A model generated the notes under the pieces. The model was given only the letters and a program-made list of their open reading frames with translations. It had not been told where the DNA came from and did no database searches. From NCBI GenBank assembly GCA_024752435.1, contig CP103023.1, positions 1,984,001 to 2,048,000 on the forward strand: a stretch of DNA of 64,000 bases, written 5' to 3'. Shown here one piece after another: positions 1 through 11,953 of this stretch (the first letter of the stretch is position 1; each line of letters opens with the position of its first letter). This stretch comes from Allantophomopsis cytisporea (taxonomy: Eukaryota > Ascomycota > Leotiomycetes > Phacidiales > Phacidiaceae). Position numbers and translations under genes: made by a program.

Positions 1-748
1 GAGTGGACCTCCGATCTTGGCCAGCTCCTCCTCGTCAACGAACGATGGGTGGGCAGTGTATCCGACATCGATTCCGCCTCCCTTAACAGAGGAAGAGCCG
101 AGGTAGCGGACAACGTACTTTCCACCGAAGCAGTATCCAACGGCACCGATCTTCTTGAAGCCCTGGTCGCGAAGGTGCTTGATGGAGGCCTCGACAATTG
201 GGTCGACGTACTCGTAGGTATGTGGGTTGTTTCCGCCGGTTCCCTTGGTCAACCAAGCCATGATATCGAAATCCTTTGCTGGGTTCAAGGAAACTGGGTC
301 CTTGTTGAAGAGATCTGGCACAAACTATGAAAAGTCAATCAATGTGCAGCACGGAATTGCCTATCAGGTAAGCTTACAGTGTGGTAACCCTAGATTATCT
401 AATTAGCCAGTGCTCATTTCAAAGATATCAGAAGAGGACTTACGTTGGCGGCGAACTGGTCAGCCATCAACTTGCTGTTTTGCCAGATGGAAATGACATC
501 AGGAAGGTAGAGAATGGCGGTGTCCTTGTGGACGACGTTGCCCTTTGGCTCAGCGACATAAGCCTCAATGCCGTTTCCGAAAGTGGTCAGAGTACCGGTT
601 GGCTCTCCGTCATGCTTAACACCTATAAAAATGAATTTTGATTAATCATTTTACCATTACGAAAACTGATGATGAAGCTTATATATTACAGCGGGAAGCG
701 GGAAGGCTTACCAATAGTGCAGCACTTTGCTGGTGCGTTAGAAGCCAT
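1..748 (-). CDS. Dienelactone hydrolase family protein (partial, 3' end beyond window)
   Basis: Alpha/beta hydrolase of the dienelactone hydrolase (DLH) family; members hydrolyse lactone or ester bonds, and the fungal copies mostly have no assigned substrate. I assemble four exons: 748-712, 622-444, 389-378 and 324-1, with GT-AG introns of 89, 54 and 53 nt. The product starts MASNAPAKCC. The second exon carries a family-typical YLPDV strand. The 12-nt third exon encodes GYHT and leads into FVPDLFN in exon four. The nucleophile elbow GYCFGG, with the presumed catalytic Cys, and the stretch GYTAHPSF follow. The catalytic Asp and His of the Cys-Asp-His triad should lie past position 1. Without the microexon the protein would lack four residues that the family usually has just before the VPDLFN strand, which is why I include it. 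The gene shares an upstream region of about 0.9 kb with the divergent TAPT1-family gene. Family call secure; substrate unknown. Confidence 0.88.
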
Positions 749-1665
749 TATTTGTTGATTTATGGGTTGTTTATGGAACTTGGGAGGGTGTATATTGGCT
801 TTGACGTGAATTGATGATTCCGAGGAAGATTTGAAGGTGTGCTGGAAGATCTAATCAATAAATACTCCTGCATCTTCTCTAGACCTCCGTAGAAGGAAGC
901 TTGTCCGCCCCACTTCGTCATGGCAACCCCACTCGTCTTTGGCAAGGCTTGACCAACCGCCTTTCAATGTTTCCGCTGATTGACTTAACCCCGAGTCACG
1001 GAAATGGTTGGTAATCATATATGCCATATTCAAACGTGCGCCAAAGCACCTAATCGTCACCATGGAAATGCGCCGCATATCTCATCAGCCTTATTGGGTC
1101 TAAGCGACTGAATATTTGACTTCAGGCGTATTTTGTCCTTAGAGATCAAGTGCTTGAGACTAGGAGTAAAGTTTCATTCTTTACCATGATTTTCGTTGTT
1201 TTGAAGCTTTTTCGTTCTCCTCTTCTTTTTCTTTCTTCTGTTAATTCCGAAAAGGACCCTTCTTTGATAAAACTGCCCCATAGAAGCTCACCTCGACCAT
1301 TTACCTCCCACTTGACTCTGCGGAAATAAGACGGAACTCCGATGACGCTTGTCATCACCGAGGATCAACTTCATAGCTACCATTGCAAGACGGTGAAAGC
1401 TGGCAGAATGACACATAGGGCTAGTGGGCACAGCACACACGTGCTAAGCAATCCAAGCTCTCTTTACTAGCTGCAGCTGGCTCAATCTCCATAACCACGA
1501 CAACTCACCATGATTTAGACGCTTTGGGCGCGCTTGAGGGTTCCCCAGTTTGCTCACATTGTTATTATTAGAGATTCCCAGCCGTTATCCGTGATTTATA
1601 TCAACGCCCTCAGAAAATTCAATGTCACTGTTGCATCCAGTCGCAACTGCATTTTCGTTCAGAGC
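749..1665. other. Divergent intergenic region
   Basis: About 0.9 kb between the start codons of the DLH gene (left) and the TAPT1-family gene (right), so it should hold both promoters. A minimal upstream ORF, Met-Ile-stop, lies at 1510-1518 in front of the TAPT1-family start at 1666. Whether it is transcribed is unknown. No other feature seen. Confidence 0.5.
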
Positions 1666-4600
1666 ATGAGTGAATCAGGTGCGCATGCACCTCAAGGAGA
1701 AGATGGTCTCCCCATCGTCCTTGACCAACCAATAATACGCACCCATGGCCGTACCTCAAGTGTAGGCCGCAACGATGAAATTGTTCCCAACTTCTCTTTC
1801 CCAAGGGTCCCAGATGTTAGATCAGAGCATTTGAAGGCGTCCAGCCAACAACTACCTTCACCTTCTCCCTCACCACGCAATTCTTCGCCGTCTTCCGTTA
1901 CTGAGGCAACTAGCTCTGCGGAATGGAATGGACCCCTGACTTCAGTTGATTCGAACAGAATGTCAAGTTCGCATGAGCGCTCCAGATCTGGATCGAATCT
2001 GGAAGGCAATGAAGAAACTAAGACCCTTGGGTCACCATTGCCCATATCAAAATCTTTACCACCGCTTGAACTCGAAGATATTCCTGAGGAAGTACGGAAA
2101 CCAAGAAAATCGTCTGTGAGCAAGGTGTTGAATGAGTTCCTTAGCCCGAAGCAAGTCAGAGATACCAACGATCTACTATCCCCCAAAGATTCTAAAGAGG
2201 TCACTGAAGAGAAGATCCTCAAGTTGTCACCTGCTGAGATACACGAGTTAACCTCGGAACCGGAGTCATTACCTGTAATTCAAAGCCCACGCCGAGATTC
2301 ACCAAGTCCTCTGCCACGAAAGCCTTCACCAATCATTACTCCAACCTGGAAAGTCTCAGAAAGTACCTCCCAAACGCTCAATCACGATATGGAACGTGTG
2401 GGCCGCTCTCGTACCAGCAGTTCCAGTGAACAACATAATCGATGGTCTTCATCAGGTGATGCAAACCGTGGCTCGAATGAGGCTCCTCATGTCATAAGAC
2501 AAAGACCTGGATTCTCTACTAGAGCAATCTCGACACCAGGCTCCCTGAGCAGGAAAACTTCATGGACAAAATTAAATGGAGCACCTCAGATATCACCAAA
2601 TCGTTCTGCTACTCGTCTTACATCCCTACCTGACCCACTGAACTTGGCCCCTACTATTGGGAGGAATGGCTCCACAAAACACAAGAACGCTTCCGATCCG
2701 CTGCCTCATCCATCGCCGGCACATGAAATCCCACTACCTCCAGTTAGTATTCCAACATACCTTCAGCTTGAACTAGCATCTTCTCGACCTAGCCCTTTGT
2801 ACATTCATCGCTCCGCGACGAGTGACTATCCTTATGAAAGTAGCAAAATAAAGTTTGAACGACTGTTGAATTTTCTGCTATTACCTCCTTTTCTTGAACC
2901 CGTTCTTCTATTTGGTGCTTTGGCATGTTTAGATGCATGGCTATATACCTTCACAATTCTTCCTCTTCGGTTTGTGAAAGCGTTGGCCGTATTGGGCCAA
3001 TGGTGGGGAGGAGTATTAGCTAGAGAGGCTCGGTTCATCAGCGGATTCATTTATCATGGCTCAGGGAGGTTTTGGCACCGGCAACGTGGCCGTCGTGATA
3101 GTTCAGCATCGGCTACTATATCACGCAGCTCCTCTCGAGCAAGCCGACCTTCAGTGTCGGCCCACTCATCATATCAATCAGCTCGACCTCCAAATAACAA
3201 CTTAGGGAACATCAGCCTTGATGCCTTACGTATCGAGATAGACAAGAAGCCGAGATCTACCTGGGGTCGAAGACATCGAAGGACAAAGTCTGTGCCTTCA
3301 GCCCTTTCGACGAACCATAAAGCCGATATCTTGCAAGGCTTGGTCATAGTATGTAGTTGCCTTATTCTATTACGCCTCGATGGGAGCAGGATGTACCATA
3401 GTATCAGGGGTCAAGCCGCGATCAAACTTTATGTCATATACAATGTTCTCGAGGTATGTCAATAGATCTGTGAATGAAAGATTAAAGCTGACAAGTAAAG
3501 GTTGGTGATAGGCTGTTCTCTGCTCTAGGACAGGATATTTTTGAGTGTCTATTTTCCGACGAGACGCTCGATCGGAAACCAGATGGACGAAGTAAGGTTT
3601 TACGTCCTTTTGGAATGTTTTTGCTTGCTTTGGCATACAACGTTATTCATGCAGCTGCATTGTTCTATCAGGTCATTACCCTGAATGTTGCTGTCAATTC
3701 CTATTCGAATGCATTGCTTACTCTCCTAATGTCTAATCAATTTGTTGAAATCAAGTCGACTGTTTTCAAGAAGTTCGAGAAAGAGAATCTTTTTCAACTA
3801 ACATGCGCCGATGTCGTCGAAAGGTTTCAGTTGTGGCTGATGCTTATGATCATTGCCCTACGCAATATCGTGGAAGTCGGTGGTTTGAGCATAGAGAAAG
3901 CCTCCAGTCCTGCGGACGAGGTCCTCCGTAATGCAACCGTTCCACTTCGAAGTTCTATTCTGCCAAACAGTTTCACCCTTATGCCTAGCTGGGGTGTGGA
4001 GGTCTTATCTCCATTTCTTGTGGTTCTCGGGAGTGAAATGATAGTTGACTGGTTGAAACACGCATATATCAGCAAATTCAACAACGTCAAGCCCGCTGTC
4101 TACAAACGTTTCTTAGATGTCCTTACAAAGGATTACTACAGTAATGTAAGTCAACCTCCTAGCCAAAATTTATCATTTGCTGATAGTCCCAGGCCTTTGT
4201 AAACCAAGACCTTACGAAGCGTCTAGGACTCCCCGTCATCCCTCTTTCCTGTCTCTTCATCCGTGCCTCGGTCCAAACCTATCATATGTTCCTCGCTACC
4301 CATCTCCCAACCAGCACTCCTTCTACAGCCACCGAACTCTCCGTCGAGTCAGCCGCGACTTCCACACCCGTCACCACAGCCGCATTCGAGCACTTCGACA
4401 CCATCATTCGCCGTGCCCTCGGCCGCTCCGCTTTTGGTGCTGGCACAGACCCGACGACCTCCTCGTGGTTCTTCGGCACAGACGACATCATCGCCGCCCT
4501 CACGATGCTGATCTTCTTTCTGGGCGCGTTCCTTGTGCTGCTCGCCTTCAAATTGGTGTTGGGGATGTGTTTGCTAAGTTTTTCACGGAACAAATATCGC

Positions 4601-4843
4601 CATATGAAGGAGCGCGAAGAGAAAATCAGTCTTGACACTCACGGGAAGCGGATAGGTGGTTGGGGTGTCGTTGAGTTAGATGATGAGAAGCGGAGGATTA
4701 TTTATGAGGGCGATGAGGAAGGGTTGAGGAAGTTAAAGGAAAGGGAAAGGAAGAGTGAGAAGGCTAGAGATGCGGGCGAGACACCTGATTTTGGGGCCGT
4801 TACGAGGTATAGTCTTAGTAGTAAGAGCAAACGGATTTGGTAG
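1666..4843 (+). CDS. TAPT1/Emp65-family multi-pass ER membrane protein
   Basis: Homologue of animal TAPT1 and yeast Emp65 (DUF747). Emp65 works with the SUN-like protein Slp1 in the endoplasmic reticulum to protect folding proteins. Three exons: 1666-3453, 3501-4145 and 4193-4843, with two 47-nt introns, giving about 1027 residues. The reading frame stays open upstream to 1534, but the first ATG is at 1666 (MSESGAHAP), so I start there. Residues 1 to about 360 are Ser/Pro-rich and look disordered. The conserved part begins near residue 362 with several hydrophobic segments, for example LLPPFLEPVLLFGAL. Across the first junction it reads VIYNVLE-VGDRLFSALGQD, typical of the family, and then KKFEKENLFQLTCADVVERF. 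After the second junction come QDLTKRLGLPVIPLSC, another membrane segment (ALTMLIFFLGAFLVLL), and a charged, probably cytosolic tail. The long N-terminus is much larger than in animal TAPT1. Confidence 0.93.
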
Positions 4844-6502
4844 GACTTGGAATCATGATCATGATAGATTTTAGAATTTGGGAGCTGCCAATTTATGGTT
4901 CTTATCTGATTTTGTGGTTGGTTCAATATACACCACTGTTCTTGACATATAAGTAGTGCACCTATCAGTCAAGCGTTTGGAATATTTACACTCCATCAAT
5001 TATACGTGGTTTGATGTTGCAGCCAGTTATATAGTGCTGTGTAAGTTTTGATGTGTATATGATGTTTGTACTCGTTGTACATCTTTTTCCGTTTCTTTTC
5101 TGCAAACTTTGTCCTTCGCACAAAGGATTCCTCAAGTATAAATATAGCCAAAGTGTCCCGTTTCCCATACTTGTCTCTCTATCTAAGACTACCAACTTTC
5201 ATATATCCATATATACACAATCTTCACCGTCGTAACCTCCTTTCTCATTCCATACTCTCTTAAATTCGACATAGATTCACACACGTCGACGGTAAAAAGG
5301 AAAGTTCTTATCTGCCATCACTGCTGATAATGTCCACTTTCTTAAACGTCAGGCCTATGATATTTGAATGTCCCAGTCATTCCGTACGAGTGAAAGTCGT
5401 ATAGTATTCAGTGGCCTCTGCTATCCCCACTCTAATGCCTTTAAGAATGGAGAAATGTTCAGAGCCACAGGGCACTTTGGAACGCAAGATCAACCATAAT
5501 CAACCGGATGTATCGTTCGTGCGACCAGCTTGATGTACATGACTGGTCATATAAGTGGATTTTCTCCAGAGTTAGCTCACTCACTCCCAATTAAGTCAAT
5601 CTTGCGCGCTAATCATTAGGCAGTAGTTATGTGATTACTGTTGCGCTGAACAGCTTCTCAAGGGGAGTGATTTAATAAGGAAACGACTTTAGTTTTAGCA
5701 GATGGGTAACCAACATCAATAAACAAGAGATTTGAAAGATTCACCCAGTCGAAGGTATATTCCATCGAGGCAGAGTATAATAGTTTGAACGATAGATGGC
5801 AATGGGTTAATGGTGATAAGAGGGTGGGTGAGGGTCAGATCTCAAGTAATGAATGCTGAATACGAATTCTGGGATACGTTCAGGATTGAACGCGTAGTTG
5901 TTGTGATAACATACAGCTCTGACGGCGCTTCCTAGTTGCTGTGAGATAGAGAGTAATGCATGGATATACTTTCGCAAAAGGCATACTCCAGTATTAGTTC
6001 TAAACTACTTAATCGAATGTCTTTTATGTTGTCATTTCTTATGGAAAATCCGCCCCACATATAAATGGTGATTAAAGCCATTAGGAGGTCACGGATGTCT
6101 AATGTCTTTATAAGAAGCGTTTCGCGAAGACATCTCTTTAGGTTTACTTGAAAATGCATCAATCTATCATAACACGCACCAAACATCACTCGGCCAGCAC
6201 ACCAACTCCAAAGCATCCAAAATCATGATTCATACATCTATTAAATACCATGGTATCGTCGTTGAAGACACATTAAACGCCCACCTATGCTTCTTTTTAG
6301 GAATAGACGGCTTCAACACAGAAACAGGGTGTTGAAGTCCTGATACAGCACTTGGCCTGTCCCGTTTTATTCTCCAAACTCCTCTAAGCATGCCCTGCCT
6401 CCTCCATTAAGCGATCTCAGTCATGTGCGTATATATTATCCATAGGAGAAATCCAGCAAGAGAGCTCTATTTTCGTATGAAAGCGTGGTGGGTCGAGGGA
6501 GA
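4844..6502. other. Convergent intergenic region, no gene seen
   Basis: About 1.66 kb between the 3' ends of the TAPT1-family and ethanolamine kinase genes. It contains only short unsupported ORFs and AT-rich sequence. I see no repeat, RNA gene or coding segment that I can support. Confidence 0.5.
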
Positions 6503-7828
6503 TCAAGCCTCCTGGGCCCATCTCTTTTCCCGCAGCGGCATATCTCTCCCCTCCTTCTCGCGAGTCCCATCCGTCTCTTCCCTCCAAGCCCAATACTCAC
6601 CAAGTCTAACCTCAGCATACGCCGCATAATCAAAGTCAATCTGGGAGATAACAGCTTGAATAAGACTCCAGATACCCCAGTAAAAGCCTGGTAAGCCGCG
6701 GAAGACATCAACCTCGTGGAACAGCTTCTGCGCCTCAGCCTCGAGCATTTCGGAAGATGGTTGCTGCTCTAGGTGCGAGAAGTAGGAGCGGATATATTCG
6801 CGTACGAATTCGAGACGCACGCTGCGGGTTGGGAGCACACTGAAGTCGCAATCAAAGCCACCCCATTCAGCCAGGTGGTTTGCGATGTCGAATGCTGCTG
6901 GCGATGGTGTCGCGTATTCATAGTCGATGAAAGAGACAGTTTCGCCGGTAGTAGGGGAATCTGGTGTGTGCGGTTGGACGATTACATTTCCGGAGAGGAG
7001 ATCACAGTGAGCGAAAACGAGCTAAAGTGATTTTATCAGTATAAGTCTATTTGCAGTTTTTGCTTGGGAAAGACTGACCCCGTTCTCGCCGAGACCTGGT
7101 CGGTCGCTGAATTCTGAAATCAGTCGCAGTAACTCCTTCTGCAGATTTGCTTGTCGAGTTCTCTCGGCATCAGTGATACTTGGCAGGGCATAAATCCATT
7201 TCTGCATCACTGTCCACACGTTTGGTGCAAGTTTCCCAGGAGCGACGTTGTCGATAGCCGCCTGAAGAGCTGGGTCTTTCTTGCTTGAGGTTGGAGGAGA
7301 AATACCAATGTCTTCACTACCTGCAATTTCTTCCTCAATAGGCGCCCGCGTCGCAGGCAGACATGGGACAACGGCGTGCCATTGCGCAAGTCGGCGGGCA
7401 ACTGCTCGCCAAATATCCTCCTTTCTTAAATCAGCCGGCGATGTGACACCGCCGCGGATGAACTTATAGAGCATGCCATTCTGGAATCGCGCAAGCAATG
7501 GCGGCGCAAGACCGTACCGCATAAGGAGTTCATGGTTTTGTGTCTCTCGCTCACGATCGATGATCAGATCCGTGCCTTTCCCATATGCCCTCAGTAGCAC
7601 GGCTTCATTGTCGATTTGTTCGTCGGTCAAGCCAGGTCTCTTGTTGATGGCCTTCAGTAAGGTGTTCGTGATACCGTCGGTGAAGCGTATAAATTCGACC
7701 TTGCCATCGGTATGTTCCCACTCTGGGAAGAGTGTAAGAACCAGGCGCAGAGCTGAAGTTTGTGATTCGGCGATGTTGTAAGAGAGTGGGATGAATCGCA
7801 CTTCGGATTTTGGGTTGATGCTGGCCAT
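6503..7828 (-). CDS. Ethanolamine kinase (choline/ethanolamine kinase family)
   Basis: Phosphorylates ethanolamine with ATP, the first step of the CDP-ethanolamine (Kennedy) route to phosphatidylethanolamine. Two exons, 7828-7079 and 7021-6503, with a 57-nt intron (GTCAGT...TTTAG), give 422 residues. The kinase fold is clear: an N-lobe with RFTDGITNTLLK (residues about 46-57), catalytic loop HCDLLSGN (His255, Asp257, Asn262) and the DYEYA metal-binding motif (Asp283). The short N-terminus and the GGVTSP/LAQWHA segments are closer to ethanolamine than to choline kinases, but substrate is inferred. I chose the ATG at 7828 (MASINPK), which has A at -3 and G at +4. An in-frame ATG at 7879 would add 17 residues. 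A likely 42-nt 5'-UTR intron (GTAAGC...AATAG) lies at 7941-7900. The enzyme for the next pathway step is encoded at 15838-17271. Confidence 0.93.
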
Positions 7829-8405
7829 GATGAGGGGTAAGAAATCGAGGCTTGGGTGAGTGGATGCAATGTGCTTCATGCAATCGTGGAGCTTATACTC
7901 TATTAGTCGAGGCAGAAGAGAGGCATATACGAAGAGCTTACGATGGTGGAGCTTTGGTGTTTGGCGCAGAGGGACAGTGTCGGTGAAGTGAAGTGCAATG
8001 GAAGACTGGATGGATAATTGGTGCGGTCTGGCTTTTTCAGAATGGATGAACAGATGGACAGTTGACGTTTGGCAATGAGCTCTACGTGCGGAGTTGGAAG
8101 TTTGTCAATCACACCAGTTTTCAGTGTGCAGGCCCAAGATTGTGTTTCTCCTTGGAGATTGTCAAGATTTTGATGGAAATAATTGGGTATGTTTATGAAG
8201 GTTTTGAGGGTTATGTTTTCCGGTTTGACTTTATTTTGGTTATTACTTGGGTAAGTACTTGGGTGCTTTGGGTGGCACTTTTCGGGGGGGTCGAAAGGCA
8301 CGCGAGCACGCATATGGGTGAGGCTTGCGTAGCCACTTGTTGGCCCCTGAGCCTGACCGGGTATTGAGTGTATGTGTGTGGTGGTGGCGTATTTGTACTG
8401 AACGC

Positions 8406-8454
<49 letters not shown>

Positions 8455-8495
8455 CTCCTCCACCTCCTCCTCCACCTCCTCCTCCTCCTCCTCTC
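8406..8495. repeat. Compound trinucleotide microsatellite: (AGT)16 then CTC/CCT-rich tract
   Basis: Sixteen perfect AGT units at 8406-8453 are followed directly by an imperfect pyrimidine tract of CTC/ACC units at 8455-8495. Seen directly. It lies in the promoter region shared by the ethanolamine kinase and CLC genes. The purine/pyrimidine-asymmetric second half could adopt non-B structure, but that is inference. Confidence 0.95.
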
Positions 8496-8690
8496 CCACG
8501 ACTCCCTCAACACTCCTACGGGAAGTGCCGTCTATACAGAAATGAATTTTCATGTGATTCAGTTGATTATGGGAGAGAGAGAGAGGAGAATGGATCCACG
8601 CGTTTGTCTGAGTCTAACTTCTCTCTATCCACGGTTATGGGCCTCCCTCTCCCGCAGGGGACCAAAACAATAATGGAGCAAACTAATACA

Positions 8691-8729
8691 TAATAACAAC
8701 AACAACAACAACAACTACTACTACTACTA
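8691..8729. repeat. (AAC)n followed by (TAC)n microsatellite
   Basis: Short runs of AAC units (about 8695-8715) pass into about five ACT/TAC units. Seen directly; same intergenic region as the longer AGT tract. Confidence 0.85.
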
Positions 8730-9299
8730 TGTACTACTGACTACTACACTATATAATAACAATAACATCCAAAATATGCATTCAACACTCACTACGTACA
8801 GCGACAACAAAACATCGAGATGTGTTACTTGCACCAATATCACCGTCATACCACACTTTACCACACCTGCACCCTAAACGTCATTCAAACATTTCAAATC
8901 CTCGCATTGGATACCATCATATCATCTCACAAGGTAAAGCATGATAGATAACTTCTTCTCGACGAATCAATAACAGATGAAAGAGCTGTGGAAGTTGTCA
9001 TTGGTGCATTCAAATACGGTAAGGATTGTTCTGCTTCAAGTAACCACTCGCCCTCGTGCGCAGCCTGCTTGTTCTCTTATCTTCTTATCTTTGGACCTAC
9101 CAGAAGCTCAGTTGAACATCTCCGTCATTCAGCCATAAACAACTATTCAGCTAGAATACATACTGGTCTACAATGAGTAACTCAGCTAGACTGGTAGTCA
9201 ACCCCATTGACAGGTAGTGTATCTTTCAAATTCCTAATGTCAACGTCTTCTTATTCTTTATTCTTCTTGTGTTCACTTACTGCTCGTAACATTCCAAGT

Positions 9300-11669
9300 A
9301 TGACACACGATGTGGAAGCTAACGAGCATACTCAATTGCTCGATCCTAGAGTTGCTGAGTTGGGCGCCAGCTCCCAGGGTAAGAGAGCGAATGGTAGAAA
9401 TAGTGAAGATGCGGAATCAATAATATCATCGCATGTCAGCAAAGGGGACGAGGCTCTGAAAGGTACAGCTGTTGGGGAGAGATTGCCATATAATGATTAC
9501 ACCACTATCGATTGGCTTCACGATCTTGTAAGTGCCCGGGATCTTTCATGGAATACTGTCTGGCTCATGCATACGAGGTCAAAGATTCTTCTCGATATCG
9601 GATACTGCAGCAAAGAAGAGGCATCAAAGCTCGTATATTTTCAGTATGGGATTCATGTCAAGGCTGGGTAGCAGCGGCAGTGATTGGAATTCTGACTGCA
9701 ATTGTGGCATTCTTGGTTGACATTTCAGCGGCCACTGTGAGCGATTGGAAAGTTGGATATTGCACGACGAATATATTACACAATCGAGAAGCTTGCTGTA
9801 CTACCAAGGGACCATTCAACACAAATTCGGACCTCGGTGAAAACTGCCTCGCATGGAGAGCTTGGTCGGGGAATTATTGGGGAGCTTTTGGAACTTATGT
9901 CGGGTTTGCTCTACTTTTCGGTATCATCAGTGGAGGAGTTACAATGACCACGAGGGCCAACCTACCTGCTGCGAAGCAATCTACCGATGACCATGGTAAT
10001 CCAAGCCCTCAGGGAAAGTCAATGTATATGGCAGCTGGAAGTGGGATACCTGAGATCAAGACAATTCTGTCTGGGTTTGTCATACCACATTTCCTGGATT
10101 TCAACGTCTTGTGTGTGAAGGCATTTGGTGCAACTTTTGCAGTAGCCACGGGTATGTGTCTGGGTAAAGAGGGGCCTTTTGTCCACATCTCAACTTGTAT
10201 TGGGTATCTGGTTGTAAAACGTCTTCCAAAATACAACTATAATGGTCGAAAAATGAGGGAGATGCTCAGCGTGGCTTGCTCCTCGGGATTGAGTGTAGCT
10301 TTCGGTGCACCTATTGGCGGAGTACTTTTCAGCTATGAGGTAGTCCCACTTCGAAGATTCTCATGAACCATGCTAACAATCACAGGAAATGAGCACATTT
10401 TTCCCCCGCAGAGTCATCTTGCGAGCCTTTCTCTGCTCCCTCTGTTCCGCCATCGTACTAAAAGCCTTGAACCCAAACGGTACGGGCAAACTCATCCTAT
10501 TCGAGACGAATTATGGTGTAAACTACGAACCCGTGCACTACGTTGTCTTCCTATTGCTTGGTATATGTGGTGGTGTATTTGGCGGTATCTTTTGCAGAGC
10601 CAATTTCCTCTGGTCGAAATCTTTCCGAAAACATGACATTATCAAAAAGCATCCGGTCTTCGAGGTTGCGTTGGTAGTTTTCGCGACAGCGTTGCTCCAG
10701 TATCCAAACCCAATGACTAGAGACCCAGGCGATATCATCATCAAAAACCTCCTAGTTGACTGTCGTAATCCTGGTGAATCCTGGATATGTCAACAAGAGG
10801 GCTCTGCCTCTAAATCTCGCTATATATTCTGGCTGATTCACGGAACCTCCATAAAGCTTTTCTTAACCATCATAACTTTCGGCTGCAAACTGCCCTCGGG
10901 AATAATCATTCCATCTCTTGACGCGGGCGCCTTCTTCGGTCGCCTGATCGCACAATTAATCCCGTCCCTCTCCCCTGGCATATTCGCCATGGTCGGAGCC
11001 GCCGCCTTCCTTGCCGGCGTCTCACGCATGACGGTTTCCCTGACAGTAATCATGTTCGAGCTCACGGGCGAAGTCGACTACATAGCTCCCTTCATGATTG
11101 CCATCCTGGTCGCCAAGTGGGTGGCAGATAGTATCTCCACAGAAGGCGTCTACGACCTGGCACAAAGCGTTCTTGGCCATCCGTTCCTCGACCACGAACA
11201 CGCCATTGCTGTCGTGCGTAAGCAGGGCGCTTGCGTCGAGGAACTCATTCCCCCAATGCAGACGATGCGTGAGATCACGGTCGAATGCACGAGGGACTTC
11301 CACATCCCGAGGAACATCCTCGAGGTGAAGCTGCAGCAGCTCAAGGACCGCGGCCTTATGGATGCCGGTCTGGTACTTGTCAATGCTAATGGGACCCTGC
11401 ACGGATACCTCTCTGAGGGAGAGCTTGATTTTGCTATCAATGGAGGCATTCTGGAGGATGATGTCGATTTGCTGGGAGGCCCGCTGGCTGATTTTGTAGA
11501 TCGAACACCGTTGAGTATTAGTGAGAAGGCACCGATGGAATATGCTGTTGAGATGTTTGCGAAATTGGGGCTTAGGTATTTGATTGTTACTGAGGAAGGG
11601 GGAAAGGTTGTCGGGGTTATTATAAAAAAGAGGCTAGTGCTTTATTTAGAGGGATTTAAGCAGCATTAG
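9300..11669 (+). CDS. CLC-family Cl-/H+ exchanger (Gef1-like) with C-terminal CBS pair
   Basis: Anion/proton antiporter of internal membranes. Yeast Gef1 is the best-known fungal relative and acts in Golgi/vacuolar acidification and copper/iron homeostasis. Three exons, 9300-9527, 9578-10339 and 10386-11669, with introns of 50 and 46 nt, give 757 residues. The start is the ATG opening MTHDVEANEHTQLLD, a cytosolic tail with a dileucine-like QLL. Filter motifs are all present: GSGIP (230-234), GKEGP with the gating Glu274, and the LFSYEEM segment whose two glutamates (330 and 331) match the internal proton-pathway pair of exchangers. Splicing falls exactly between these two codons. Later comes LAGVSRMTVSLTVIMFELTG. 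Two CBS domains occupy roughly residues 612-685 and 695-757, ending in VVGVIIKKRLVLYLEG. Both glutamates argue for an exchanger rather than a channel. Confidence 0.95.
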
Positions 11670-11953
11670 GGCTTGTAGAAACTTTGTAGCTGTGTTAGAG
11701 GTTGGTCTATGTATTATCTGATGTTAAATATAGTATGCCTTTGAATATAATAGGGGCCTGAATAATACAATATACTTTCCACTATCATCTCGTCTGTAAT
11801 GAACTTCAGATTCATATTTACACTCATTATCACCGACGATATACGAATCTGGACGCATGTCGTGTATCGAAATAACCACCAAAGTCCTTCGAACGAACAA
11901 TTCGCAAAAGTATACAAAAGCAGATATATTGCTAAATATTTAACGAATTCACC

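Larger units (their letters stand above)
7829..9299. other. Divergent intergenic region with microsatellites
   Basis: About 1.47 kb between the ethanolamine kinase and CLC exchanger start codons, presumably both promoters and 5'-UTRs. It carries the trinucleotide repeat tracts listed separately. Long ORFs that run through the repeats, including poly-Val, poly-Ser and poly-Tyr readings, are artefacts of the repeats. Confidence 0.5.

Noticed and set aside
1692..2222. 176-codon minus-strand ORF
   Set aside because: It is antisense to the Ser-rich first exon of the TAPT1-family gene and has no domain; it mirrors that exon's composition.
7903..8693. Several ORFs of 100-216 codons with poly-Tyr, poly-Val or poly-Ser runs on both strands
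   Set aside because: They are read through the (AGT)n and CTC-rich microsatellites, which are open in all frames; flanking parts show no coding character.
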